This document shows positions 52,122 through 62,445 of a DNA stretch of 64,000 nt, one piece after another (within the stretch, counting starts at the first letter, position 1; each line of letters starts with the position of its first letter). Made by a program: the position numbers and the translations under genes. The notes under the pieces were generated by a model, which was not told where the DNA came from, searched no databases, and worked only from the letters and a program-made list of their open reading frames with translations. Source of the stretch: Microbacterium testaceum (GTDB lineage: Bacteria; Actinomycetota; Actinomycetes; Actinomycetales; Microbacteriaceae); assembly GCF_029761935.1 (NCBI RefSeq), contig NZ_CP121699.1:3038001-3102000 (forward strand). The letters run 5' to 3'.

Positions 52122-55099
52122 GTGACCACAGCCCTGTACCGCCGCTACCGCCCCGAGGCGTTCGGCGAGATGATCGGGCAGTCGCAGGTGACCGAGCCGC
52201 TCATGACCGCCCTGCGCAGCGACCGCGTGGGTCACGCGTACTTGTTCTCCGGTCCGCGCGGCTGCGGAAAGACCACGTCGGCACGCATCCTCGCCCGCTG
52301 CCTCAACTGCGCAGCCGGCCCCACCGACACCCCGTGCGGAACGTGCGACAGCTGCGTCGAGCTGGGGCGCGGCGGCGGCGGCTCGCTCGACGTGGTCGAG
52401 ATCGACGCGGCGAGCCACAACGGCGTCGACGACGCCCGCGACCTGCGCGAGCGCGCGATCTTCGCCCCGGCGCGCGATCGCTTCAAGATCTTCATCCTCG
52501 ACGAGGCGCACATGGTCACGCAGCAGGGCTTCAACGCCCTGCTCAAGCTGGTCGAAGAGCCGCCCGCGCACGTGAAGTTCATCTTCGCCACGACCGAGCC
52601 CGAGAAGGTGCTCGGCACCATTCGCTCGCGTACGCACCACTACCCGTTCCGACTCGTGCCGCCGGCCGCGATGCTCGAGTACGTCCAAGAGCTCTGCGAG
52701 ACCGAGGGCGTGGGCGTCGAAGCCGGCGTGCTGCCCCTCGTCGTCCGCGCTGGCGGAGGGTCGCCGCGCGACACTCTCTCGTTGCTCGACCAGCTCATCG
52801 CCGGCAGCGACGCCGACGCCGAGGGGCACGTGCTGGTGCGCTACGAGCGCGCGGTCGCTCTGCTCGGCTACACGCACTCCGAGCTGCTCGACGAGGTCGT
52901 CGACGCCTTCGCCGCGAATGACGGCGGAGGAGCTTTCGCCGCCGTCGACCGGGTCGTTCAGACCGGTCAAGATCCGCGTCGTTTCGTCGATGACCTGCTC
53001 GAGCGGCTTCGCGACCTGATCGTCGTGGCCGCCACCGGTGCCGGCGCCTCGGCGGTGCTGCGCGGGGTGCCCGATGACGAGCTCGAGCGCATGTCGCGCC
53101 AGGCGACAGCCTTCGGCGCCGCGCGCCTCTCGCGCACGGCCGACCTGGTCGTCGCGGCTCTCGACGAGATGACCGGGGCCACGTCCCCGCGATTGCAGCT
53201 CGAGCTTCTCGTTGCGCGCGTGCTCACCCACGCCGGGGTCGCCCAGGGCACATCGCCCGCCATGGCGCACGACCTCGAGGCGGCACGCGGCGGAGCGTCC
53301 GCCCCCGCCCCGGCCACGGGGCGTCCGGCATCGCCCTCCGCTGACATCGCCACCCCGGGTGCGGCTCCGGCGGCCCCCGCGGTCGCGAGCCCGGGTGGTT
53401 CTCGGTTCGCTTCGCCGGGGATCGCGGCGCCGGGCGCGGCGTCCGCGCCGGTGGCATCCCCCGGTGTCGCTTCGCCGGGTGTGTCGTCCCCGGGTGTTGC
53501 CTCGCCGAGTGTCGCCTCGCCGGGTGTGGCGTCCCCGGGTATCGCGTCGCCGACGGTCGCCTCCCCCGCCGTTTCGCCTCGCTCGGGTTCCGCCGCCGTC
53601 GCATCGCCGACCGTGGCGTCTCCGGGGCGGACCGCGGCGCCCGAGGTGGCATCCCCCTCCGTCGCCCCCGCCGCGGCGGCGTCGCCGGACTCGGCCTCGT
53701 CCGAAGCGGTGTCGGCCGCCGTCGCGCCCTCGAGAGACGCTGCTCCCGGCCGACCCGACACGTCCGCCGAGCCCCTGCCGAGCGATGACGACGCCCCGCC
53801 GCCGTTCACCGACGACGACGCTCCTCCGCCGTTCGACGACGACGAGCCGATGTCCGCGCCCGCCGCTGCCGTAGATCGCCGGGGGCAGGAGCAGCCCGAC
53901 CGCGGGTCGATGCCGGGGGCGGCTGTTCCCGCGCGAACCGGTTCCTCCGCGGCTGGTCGTGCCCGCGCGGTCTCCTCCGACGAGGCCCATCCTTTCGACA
54001 CGGCTCCCACTCCCGAGACCGCCGCCGCAGAGCGCGACGCCGACTCCACGTCGGCGTCGACCGCAGCGGAGTCCGGGGTGGGCGCGTCGTCTCCCGACGA
54101 TGCACCGTCTTCCGCGTCCTCGCCGCCCGTCGCGTCGGCCGTAGGCAGCCCGACGGCTGATGCTTCGCCGGTCGAGGCCCCGAGCGCCGACGGCCCGCCC
54201 GCCGAGGCTCCGGCCGCCGACGCCGCCAGCGCTGACGCCCCTCCCGCCGACGACGCGTCTCCTCTCGAACCGACCGCGCCCACGCCGCCGGCCACCCCGG
54301 TCGGTCCGATCGAGCTCGGCCACGTGCGCGACGCGTGGCCCGAAGTGCTCGGTCAGCTCGGGGTCGCCAGCCGGTCGTCGTGGCTCGTCGTCTCCACCGC
54401 CGCGGTCGCCGCGTTCGAGGGCGACGTGCTCACGCTGGCGTTCCGCACGGCCAGCGACCTCACGGCCTTCAAGACGCGCACTCCCGAGGGTGGTCCGAGC
54501 GAAGACCTCCGCCAGGCCATCCAGGCCGTCCTCGGCATCCGGGTCAAATACCTCGCGCGCCTCGAGCAGGACGGTTCGGGCGGGCCCGGTGGCCCCGGTC
54601 CCGGCGGGCCGTCTCGTGGTCCGGCGGGCTCGGCGCCCACGCACAGTCCCACCTCTGGAGCCCCGGCGTCCGGTCCCCGTGGCTCGCAGACCTCCGCGCC
54701 GTACTCGTCGTCGGTCACGGAATGGGCCGTCGCCCCGATTCCCGCATCCGACGGTTCCGCGCCGACCGCCCTCCGGGCTCCCGTGGCACCGTCTACGGCG
54801 CTCGCGGTGGACGACGAGCCCGATGAAGCCACGGCCGTCGCACCTGCGGCGGTGCACGAGGGCGCCGTCCTGCCGCCGCGCGAGGTCACCCCCTCGGTGC
54901 CCGCCCCCGACGAGGTCGACGACGACGACGTCATCCCCCCGGTCGACGAGGTCGAGGCGCCCATCCCGCCCGTGGTCGTCCCGCGGATGGCGCCGCTCAG
55001 CGGGGGAGTCCAGCGGTACGGTGAGGCCGTGGTCCGCCAGATGCTCGGCGCCACCTACGTGCGCGACGAACCCTACGAGCCCCCGACGAGGTTCACCTG

Positions 55100-55100
<1 letters not shown>
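52122..55100 (+). CDS. dnaX: DNA polymerase III subunits gamma/tau
   Basis: 992-residue clamp-loader subunit. Walker A is [15 protein letters not shown] (about residue 45). The zinc Cys cluster is CLNCAAG, then CGTCDSC. Walker B with sensor is [41 protein letters not shown]. Domain III ends near residue 370. An exceptionally long Ala/Ser/Pro low-complexity linker with VASPG-type repeats follows, then a conserved tau-like domain (residues about 730-810, [12 protein letters not shown]) and an acidic tail. It is coupled to recR. Confidence 0.96.
53380..53640 (+). repeat. Degenerate pentapeptide-coding repeats in dnaX
   Basis: Tandem units encoding V/I-A-S/A-P-G (for example [10 protein letters not shown] and SSPGVASPS) recur about a dozen times with 15-nt spacing, based on GTCGCCTCGCCGGGT-like units. 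They form part of a disordered linker in the tau portion. Confidence 0.75.
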
Positions 55101-55693
<593 letters not shown>

Positions 55694-55791
55694 GCCGACC
55701 GCCGTGGCACGCACGTCCTCGGCGCGCGTGCATCGTGACGCCCCTCGGGCGCCCGTCTGCGCGCGACCTCCCTCGGCACGACACCACGGCG

Positions 55792-55864
55792 GGTGAACCG
55801 GCTGGTGAACTGTGCTTATGAGTTCGCGACGAATCGTTGCGGGGTGGTGAACCGCTCGTTCACC
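55792..55864. promoter_or_regulatory. Cluster of four PHO-box-like GTTCACC motifs
   Basis: GGTGAAC (the complement of GTTCACC) occurs at 55792-55798, 55804-55810 and 55846-55852, and GTTCACC at 55858-55864. The last two form a palindrome. Streptomyces PhoP binds direct repeats of about 11 bp starting GTTCACC. The cluster lies 105-180 nt before the next gene. Confidence 0.65.
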
Positions 55865-55968
55865 CTCTGCTCGCGCCACGGCCATGCGGGCGGAGGACGT
55901 TCTTCTCTGCGGAACAGCGTGGGGGACCCGAAGCCCCGACGCAGAGGTCCGTCAGACAGGGGCCTTCC

Positions 55969-56508
55969 GTGAGCGAATCGCTCTCCGAATCACGCGCGCG
56001 CCGCGGACGCGTGATCTTCGATACTTTCCGTTCGGTGCGCGACCCGCGCCTGAGCGCGTGGTTGCTCTTCCGTTCGTACCTCCTCCCCGAGCTGGCGGCA
56101 TCTCAACTCGCCCTCATGGAGAGCCCCACGGCCGCGGGTGCTCTCGCCCCGATTGGGGTCTTCGGGGTCTGGCGGCTCCTCGCGACGAACAACCGCGAGC
56201 TCGCCCGCTGCGCGACGGTGTTCGCCTCCCCGGCCGTCGCGGTCGACGCGGCCCGGGTCGAACAGTCTCGCGCGGACCAGATGCAGGTGTCGACGGTCCG
56301 CGGCCCCGTGGCGACCAAGCACGCGTGGGTGCTGCGCCGCGGCGATCGGCCGATCGCGACCGCCGCGCGCTGGTACGAGTCCGCCGGCGAGGCGTCGGCG
56401 GCCGGCCGCGCGGCCGTCGCGGTGTTCCGCTGCGCCGATGTGAGCGAAGGCGTCAGCATCGGAAGCGCGTCCGGTCGACGCTCGCGCGTGTCGGCGCAGC
56501 CCGCGTGA
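55969..56508 (+). CDS. Unknown protein preceding the PASTA kinase
   Basis: 179 residues from GTG 55969 (VSESLSESRARRGRVIFDTFRSVRD). Two weakly hydrophobic stretches are WLLFRSYLLPELAASQLALM and AAGALAPIGVFGVW. VSTVRGPVATKHAWVLRRGDRPIATAARWYESAGEA looks like a small alpha/beta unit. The longer reading from 55837 is rejected because it lacks a good start context and has skewed composition. Family not recognised. It is 58 nt from the kinase and behind PHO-box-like repeats, so it may be co-regulated with phosphate genes. Confidence 0.6.
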   Translation: MSESLSESRARRGRVIFDTFRSVRDPRLSAWLLFRSYLLPELAASQLALMESPTAAGALAPIGVFGVWRLLATNNRELARCATVFASPAVAVDAARVEQSRADQMQVSTVRGPVATKHAWVLRRGDRPIATAARWYESAGEASAAGRAAVAVFRCADVSEGVSIGSASGRRSRVSAQPA

Positions 56509-56566
56509 TCGCTCGTCGGACGGTGGCCTCCTCGGACCCGCTCGAGCCGTGCGAGCGGGGCGACTG

Positions 56567-58231
56567 ATGGTCGACGACGACACCGGTCTCATCGCCGGGC
56601 GCTTCCGCGTCGAGGGTCTCCTCGGCACCGGGGGAACGGCATCCGTCTTCCGCGCTCGGGATGAGGTGACCGGTCAGACCGTCGCCGTCAAACTGCTGCA
56701 TCCCCACCTTTCTCAGACCGACACCGTCCGCGAGGCCTTCCTCCGCGAGGGCAGGCGGACGGCGCACGTCTCCCACCCGTCGATCGTCGCCATCGTCGAC
56801 ATGGGGACCTTCCTCGAGCACGGCATCCCCATCGCCTGGATCGCCCAGCAGATCGTCGAAGGCGTGACCCTCGCGGAGCACGTCCGTGCCACCGGTCCGC
56901 TCTCCGCGGTCCACGCCGGGGCGGTCGCCGGGGACATCCTCGATGCGCTGGGTGCCGCTCACGCGGTCGGTCTCGTGCACCGCGATGTGTCGCCCGCGAA
57001 CGTGCTCGTGCGCGTCGACGACGAGGGCCGCCCCCGATCGACGCTCCTCGATTTCGGCCTCGCCGATGCGGCGGGAGAGACGGCCCACGGCGACGACGTT
57101 CTGCGCAGCTCCGTGTCGCCGGTCACTGCGGGGGTGGTCGGAAACGCCGAGTTCGCCTCGCCCGAGCAGCTGAGCGGGCAGCCCGTCGGCCCGCGTGGCG
57201 ACCTGTACCAGGTCGGCGGGATGCTGTACTTCGCGCTCACCGGTCGCGCCCCGTTCTCGGGGAGTGATCGGACCGCCGTCATCCGGGCCCACCTGCACGC
57301 CCCGCCTCCCGTCCCGTCCGTGGCCGTTCGGTCCGTCCCCGGTGCGCTCGATCGCGTGGTCGTGCGATCGATGCTCAAGGAGCCGGCGGACCGCTTCGCC
57401 GACGCCGCCGAGATGCGCGCGGCGGTCCTCGATGCGGTCACCCCCGTGCGAGCGCCCGCCCCCGGCGATGACGAGGTGTCGTCGACACGGGTCCTGACGG
57501 CCGCCCCTCTCGGTGCCGGTTCGGCACCGGCCCCCGCTCCGGTGGACGAGTCGACGCGACACGGACCCCGGTGGGGAGCGATCGCGGCCATCGTGCTGCT
57601 GCTGGCGGGCACGGCGGCCGCCGTCCCCCTCATGGCGAACGCTGGTCGTGCGGCGCCCGCGGCCGAGCCGTCCGCGGCGGCCTCGGCTCCGGTGCCCACC
57701 GCGACGACGACCTCGACGCCGCAACCGACCGCGTCGGACCCCGGCACGCCCGCACCGATCGCCACCGCGCTCGTGCCCGCCTTCGGCTCCCTCGACGACA
57801 CGCGACTCGCGCTCGCGGAGGCGGGGTTCGTCGTCGGTGACATCACCGAGCGCGACGCGCCCCAGTCCGGCGGGACGGTGCTCTCCTCCGACCCGGCCCC
57901 CGGGACGGCGGTCGCGCGCGGTTCCGCGGTGCGCCTGGTCGTGGCATCCGGATCCAATCTCGTCCCGGACGTCGTCGGAATGGATGCCGCGGGAGCGGCC
58001 TCGTCGATGCGCGCAGCGGGGTTCGTCCCGGCGCAGACGACCGTCGCCTCCGACCGACCGACCGGGACCGTCGTCGGCGTCGAACCCGCGGCGGGAAGCG
58101 CCGTCCGCCTCGGAAGCGCCGTGACGATCCTCGTCGCCGCAGCCCGGGCCACTCCGACGCCGACCCCGCCGTCTCCGTCGTCCACGCCGACGCCGGTCCC
58201 GACCGCCTCGCCGACGGGCGGACCGCGATGA
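56567..58231 (+). CDS. PASTA-domain serine/threonine protein kinase
   Basis: 554-residue PknB-type receptor kinase. Gly loop LLGTGGTASVFRARD (about 20-35), Lys in VAVKLL (about 41), HRDVSPANVLV (about 139) and LDFGLA (about 162) define the kinase. The canonical Lys of HRDxKPxN is Ser here. One membrane helix is near 337-357. Two PASTA repeats cover about 402-461 and 462-525, and the tail is Thr/Pro-rich. PASTA domains bind peptidoglycan fragments. ATG 56567 is favoured over GTG 56549. It probably signals wall state. Confidence 0.9.
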   Translation: MVDDDTGLIAGRFRVEGLLGTGGTASVFRARDEVTGQTVAVKLLHPHLSQTDTVREAFLREGRRTAHVSHPSIVAIVDMGTFLEHGIPIAWIAQQIVEGVTLAEHVRATGPLSAVHAGAVAGDILDALGAAHAVGLVHRDVSPANVLVRVDDEGRPRSTLLDFGLADAAGETAHGDDVLRSSVSPVTAGVVGNAEFASPEQLSGQPVGPRGDLYQVGGMLYFALTGRAPFSGSDRTAVIRAHLHAPPPVPSVAVRSVPGALDRVVVRSMLKEPADRFADAAEMRAAVLDAVTPVRAPAPGDDEVSSTRVLTAAPLGAGSAPAPAPVDESTRHGPRWGAIAAIVLLLAGTAAAVPLMANAGRAAPAAEPSAAASAPVPTATTTSTPQPTASDPGTPAPIATALVPAFGSLDDTRLALAEAGFVVGDITERDAPQSGGTVLSSDPAPGTAVARGSAVRLVVASGSNLVPDVVGMDAAGAASSMRAAGFVPAQTTVASDRPTGTVVGVEPAAGSAVRLGSAVTILVAAARATPTPTPPSPSSTPTPVPTASPTGGPR

Positions 58232-58254
58232 CGCCTCGACCGGCGTCGTCCCTC

Positions 58255-58341
58255 GTTCACCTTCGAGCGTCTCTCGTTCACCACCCCGCCAGCCGACGTG
58301 GACAGTCGAACCGGGTGCCGTTCACGGCTGGCTCCTAGCCT
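58255..58341 (+). promoter_or_regulatory. PHO-box-like repeats and -10 box before pstC
   Basis: GTTCACC at 58255-58261 and 58276-58282 and GTTCACG at 58320-58326 (44 nt, four 11-nt steps, after the second). TAGCCT at 58336-58341 is a good -10, so the last repeat overlaps the -35 position, as at PhoP-activated promoters. Confidence 0.65.
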
Positions 58342-58490
58342 CGCAATGCCGGCGACCCGAGCCGGTTCCAGGGGAAGCGAGCGAGTCGCGACACCGGCCG
58401 GTCGACCGGCGCCCCGCGATCCTCCCCTCGTCGTTCGAGGATGAGCGACGTGAGGCGCGGCCGACTCCCGGCGCGATCGATGGAGGGCGC

Positions 58491-59510
58491 ATGACGGACA
58501 CCACGACGGCGGTGCTGCCGCCGACGACGGACGCGGCGAAGCCGACACCACGCTCGTTGAGGAGCGCTCCCGTCATCGCCGATCGGGTGTTCCGCACCAC
58601 CGCGTATGCCGCGGGAACCATCACCGTCGCGGTGATGCTCGCCGTCGGGATCTTCCTCACGGCGCGCGCCGGCGATGCCCTCGCGGTGGCGGGGCCGTCG
58701 TTTCTCACGACGCAGGAATGGTCGCCCGAGACCGGCACGTTCGGTGTCGCCGCCGTGCTGTTCGGGACGGTGACCATCGCCCTGGTGGCCATGGCCATCT
58801 CTGTGCCGCTGGCGATGGGGACGGCGTTGCTCATCAGCGAGATCGTGCCGCCACGGGCGCGGGGCCTTCTCATCACGATGGTCGACCTGATGGCGGCCGT
58901 GCCCAGTGTCGTGTTCGGGCTGTGGGGCGTGTTCTTCCTCCAGGCGGGCGTCATCCCGGTCGCCCAGTGGATCTCGACCTACTTCGGGTGGATCCCGATC
59001 TTCCGCGTCGCCGACGAGACCGGCGCACGGCTGACGGACGCCGGTGCGTACACCTCCTCGGCGTTCATCGCGGGGATCGTCGTGGCGCTCATGGTCGTGC
59101 CGACCCAGACCTCGGTGATGCGCGAGGCGTTCTCGCAGGCGCCGCTCGGCGAGCGGGAGGGGGCCCTCGCGCTCGGTTCGACCCGATGGGGGATGATCCG
59201 CGCCGTCGTGCTCCCCTTCGGTCGGGGCGGCATCATCGGCGGCACCATGCTCGGCCTCGGACGCGCCCTCGGCGAGACCATCGCCGTGGTCATGATCATC
59301 TCGCCGATCTTCACGATCAACACCGAGCTCCTGAAGACCGGCACCAACTCGGTGTCCGCGCTCATCGCCCTCCGTTACGGGGAGGCGAGCCAGTTCGGCC
59401 TGTCCGCCCTCATGGCGGCGGGGCTCGTGCTGTTCATCATCACGTTGATCGTCAACTTCACCGCGTCGACGATCGTCGCGCGCAGCCGGTCCGGGGCGGA
59501 GAGCAACTGA
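58491..59510 (+). CDS. pstC: Phosphate ABC transporter permease PstC
   Basis: 339 residues with six membrane helices and a long periplasmic loop after helix 1. LLITMVDLMAAVPSVVFGLWGVFF is the PstC signature. EREGALALGSTRWGMIRAVVLP is the EAA loop that contacts the ATPase. The stop overlaps the pstA ATG by 1 nt. No pstB lies in the window. Confidence 0.95.
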   Translation: MTDTTTAVLPPTTDAAKPTPRSLRSAPVIADRVFRTTAYAAGTITVAVMLAVGIFLTARAGDALAVAGPSFLTTQEWSPETGTFGVAAVLFGTVTIALVAMAISVPLAMGTALLISEIVPPRARGLLITMVDLMAAVPSVVFGLWGVFFLQAGVIPVAQWISTYFGWIPIFRVADETGARLTDAGAYTSSAFIAGIVVALMVVPTQTSVMREAFSQAPLGEREGALALGSTRWGMIRAVVLPFGRGGIIGGTMLGLGRALGETIAVVMIISPIFTINTELLKTGTNSVSALIALRYGEASQFGLSALMAAGLVLFIITLIVNFTASTIVARSRSGAESN

Positions 59511-60847
59511 TGGCGATCCTCACCCCCGAGGCCCCGACGGCCACGGCGCGAGACGAGTCTCCGCGTCACGCCTCGCGCACGTCGATTCCGCGTCGCACGG
59601 GCGCCGTCGGGGAGCGACGCGATCTGCGGACGGTTCCCTTCGGCGACCGATTCGACCTCATCGGCAGTGGGGCGGCGGCCATCGCCGTCTCGACACTGAT
59701 GTTCGGATGGCTCACCCCCATGACGGGTGTTGTCGGGTGGGTGGTGCTGTCGTTCATCGGCTTCCTCGGCATCTACGCGGTGCTGACCGCGATGCGCGCC
59801 GACCGTCTCGCCATCAGCGAGCGGGTCATGACCGCGTTGTTTTACTCCGCGGGCGTGCTCCTGCTCGGGGCGCTGGCCTTCGTGGTGTTCTTCACCCTCG
59901 TGCGCGGCTCGTCGGCCCTGTTCCACCCGAACTTCTTCACCGAGACGATGAAGCTCGCCGGTCCCCTCGACCCGCTGACGATGGGTGGCATCGCGCACGC
60001 CATCGTCGGAACGCTCATCCAGATCAGCATCGCCCTGACGATCACGATCCCGCTCGGGGTGACCACGGCCGTCTTCCTGAACGAGATCGGCGGGCGCTTC
60101 GCCCGCTTCGTGCGGACCATCTCGGATGCCATGACCGCTCTGCCCTCGATCGTCGCGGGACTGTTCGTCTACGCCGCCGTCGTGACCCTCATCACGAATC
60201 AGCGCTCGGGGTTCGCGGCATCCCTCGCCATCAGCGTGATGATGCTCCCGATCATCATCCGGGCCTCCGACGTGGTGCTGCGCCTGGTGCCTCACAACCT
60301 GCGCGAGGCGTCGTACGCGCTCGGCACGAGCCGGTGGCGCACGGTGTGGAGCGTCGTCCTGCCCACCTCGCGCTCCGGTCTCGTCACGGCCGTGATCCTC
60401 GGCACCGCCCGCGGAATCGGCGAGACCTCTCCGGTGCTGCTCACCTCGGGCGTCACCGCGGAGATGAACCTGAACCCCTTCTCGGGTCCGATGATCTCGC
60501 TCCCGCTGCAGGTGTTCGACTTCGTGAAGTCCCCGGAGCCGAGCATGATCGCCCGCGGGTTCGGCGCCGCCGCCACCCTCGTGCTGCTCGTGCTGACCCT
60601 GTTCATCGTCGCCCGCCTCATCGGTGGTCGAGGGCCCGGCCAGCTCTCGGACCGTCAGCGTCGTGCCGCGTCCGCCGCGTCGGCTCGGGATCTCGTCCGC
60701 ATCGAGGGGGAGTCCGCTGCCGCCGCTTCGCGTGCCGGACGACGCTCCATGCCGCCGGGCCGTCCGCCCGAGGACCTCGAGCGTCGCCTCTCGCTGCGCG
60801 CGCTCACCGCACGCTTCCACCGATCCACCGAGGAGAACCCGTCGTGA
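59510..60847 (+). CDS. pstA: Phosphate ABC transporter permease PstA
   Basis: 445 residues, longer than the usual 280-300. The N terminus (1-110) is a polar Arg-rich stretch plus two extra membrane helices, and the C terminus (about 375-445) is a cytoplasmic Arg/Ser/Glu-rich tail. The core has ISDAMTALPSIVAGLFVYAAV and the EAA loop REASYALGTSRWRTVWSVVLP. It overlaps pstC by 1 nt and pstS by 4 nt. Confidence 0.93.
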   Translation: MAILTPEAPTATARDESPRHASRTSIPRRTGAVGERRDLRTVPFGDRFDLIGSGAAAIAVSTLMFGWLTPMTGVVGWVVLSFIGFLGIYAVLTAMRADRLAISERVMTALFYSAGVLLLGALAFVVFFTLVRGSSALFHPNFFTETMKLAGPLDPLTMGGIAHAIVGTLIQISIALTITIPLGVTTAVFLNEIGGRFARFVRTISDAMTALPSIVAGLFVYAAVVTLITNQRSGFAASLAISVMMLPIIIRASDVVLRLVPHNLREASYALGTSRWRTVWSVVLPTSRSGLVTAVILGTARGIGETSPVLLTSGVTAEMNLNPFSGPMISLPLQVFDFVKSPEPSMIARGFGAAATLVLLVLTLFIVARLIGGRGPGQLSDRQRRAASAASARDLVRIEGESAAAASRAGRRSMPPGRPPEDLERRLSLRALTARFHRSTEENPS

Positions 60848-62418
60848 ATGTCCGTCCCCGCCTGGCCCGCTTCGCCGCGGTGCTCGCGGTCGTCTCTCTC
60901 GTCGCGCTAGCCCCGTCGCCCGCACAGGCCGACGGGTACGTGCCGATCTCCGGATCCGGCTCGACCTGGTCGCAGAACGCGCTCGATCAGTGGCGTAAGA
61001 ACGTGGCCAGCAACTACGGCATGACGGTGAACTACTCGGGGACGGGGTCGAGCGCCGGGCGCAGTGATTTCATCAAAGAGACCGTGGACTTCGCCATCAG
61101 CGAGATTCCGTTTCAAGCGAATCCCGAGGACGGCTCACCCCCCGAGAAGCCGACGACCGGGTACGCCTACATGCCCATCGTCGCGGGTGGAACCTCCCTC
61201 ATGTACAACCTGAAGATCGGGGGTAAACGGGTCACCAATCTGCGACTCTCCGGCGAGGTCATCGCGAAGATCTTCTCGGGGCAGATCTCCAAATGGAACG
61301 ACGCGGCGATCCAAGCCGACAACCCGGCCCTCGCGATGCCCGATCGACCGATCACCCCCGTCTACCGCTCGGACGGCTCGGGTACGAGCGCGCAGTTCAC
61401 GCTGTGGATGTCGAAGCAGTACGGAAACATCTGGACGCAGGGGATGCGATCGCAGTTCCCGCAAGTCAATGCGTCGTTCAAGGGTCAGAACGGATCGCTC
61501 GGTGTCGCTGGCTACGTCAGCCAGGACTACGGCGAGGGGGCCATCACCTACGTGGAGTACTCGTACGCCATGAAGTCCGGGTTCCCGGTGGTGAAGGTGC
61601 TCAACAAGGCCGGCTACTACGTCGAGCCGACATTCCAGTCGGTCGCGGTCGCGCTGATGTCCGCCGCCATCAATCCCGACCTGACCCAGAACCTCGACGG
61701 TGTGTACAACAGCAACGACCCACGTACTTACCCCATGTCGAGCTATTCGTACATGATCGTCCCCACCGCCACGAACAAGATCTTCACGGCGGAGAAAGGC
61801 AAGACCCTGAGTCGCTTCGCCGACTACATGCTGTGCGAAGGGCAGCAGCAGGCGGCCGCGCTGGGATATTCCCCCCTGCCCATGAATCTCGTACAGGCCG
61901 GTTCCGAAGTGCTGAAGTCGATCCCGGGCAGCGAGGGAGGCGTCGACTTCAACGCGTGCAACAACCCCACGTTCAAGCCGGGTGACTCTCCCGCCAACAA
62001 CCAGCTCGCGGCGACGGCGCCGCAGCCACCTGACTGCGACAAGCAGGGCGCAACTCAGTGCGTCGAAGGAACGGGAGGCGCACAGGAAGCGACTCCGTCA
62101 ACGGGTTCGGGTGGCGTCAGCGGCGGTGCAAACAGCGCAGCAGCCGCCGCGGGTTCCGGGGGTGCTGCCACCGCCGGTTCCTCGGCGACGGCAGCAGGCT
62201 CTCCGTCCGGCAGCGCCGGAGATGCGCCGGTGTACGACGCGAACGGCAACCTGGTATCGGGTGCAGGCGGAGCAGCCGTGAATGCCGCTGTCTCTTCACC
62301 CTTCACGCTCGACGACAACGGCTGGGGCGTGCCACAGACCGCGATGCTCGCGGCGGGACTGCTGATGGTCGCAGCTGTGCTCATTCCACCAGTCATCGGC
62401 CGTCGTTCGCGGCGCTGA
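60844..62418 (+). CDS. pstS: PstS-like phosphate-binding protein with C-terminal membrane anchor
   Basis: 524 residues against about 350-380 for ordinary PstS. Signal peptide 1-30. ISGSGSTW (about 38), GTGSSAGRSDF (about 63) and RSDGSGTSAQF (about 176) are phosphate-binding loops. The usual SD pair that contacts phosphate is SE (VDFAISEIPF, about 86). After residue 395 comes a Gly/Ser/Ala-rich linker and a membrane helix (about 498-518) ending GRRSRR, so it is tethered through the C terminus rather than by a lipid. The GTG overlaps the pstA stop. Confidence 0.9.
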   Translation: MNVRPRLARFAAVLAVVSLVALAPSPAQADGYVPISGSGSTWSQNALDQWRKNVASNYGMTVNYSGTGSSAGRSDFIKETVDFAISEIPFQANPEDGSPPEKPTTGYAYMPIVAGGTSLMYNLKIGGKRVTNLRLSGEVIAKIFSGQISKWNDAAIQADNPALAMPDRPITPVYRSDGSGTSAQFTLWMSKQYGNIWTQGMRSQFPQVNASFKGQNGSLGVAGYVSQDYGEGAITYVEYSYAMKSGFPVVKVLNKAGYYVEPTFQSVAVALMSAAINPDLTQNLDGVYNSNDPRTYPMSSYSYMIVPTATNKIFTAEKGKTLSRFADYMLCEGQQQAAALGYSPLPMNLVQAGSEVLKSIPGSEGGVDFNACNNPTFKPGDSPANNQLAATAPQPPDCDKQGATQCVEGTGGAQEATPSTGSGGVSGGANSAAAAAGSGGAATAGSSATAAGSPSGSAGDAPVYDANGNLVSGAGGAAVNAAVSSPFTLDDNGWGVPQTAMLAAGLLMVAAVLIPPVIGRRSRR

Positions 62419-62445
62419 AGTCAGCCTGATCAGGCATTTTCCGAC

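Noticed and set aside
49049..52129. 1026-residue minus-strand open frame across the GH65 gene
   Set aside because: Mirror-frame artefact; GH65 catalytic motifs lie on the plus strand.
53380..53640. CRISPR-like regular repeats
   Set aside because: The 15-nt periodicity is in frame and encodes VASPG pentapeptides in dnaX. There are no spacers.
51741..54857. 1038-residue minus-strand open frame across dnaX, with repeat-like Arg/Gly stretches
   Set aside because: Antisense of the dnaX linker repeats. No start signal or recognisable domain.
62424..62435. GCCTGATCAGGC palindrome after pstS followed by ATTTT
   Set aside because: It has no loop and a short stem, so it is a weak terminator at best, and the next gene may be cotranscribed.
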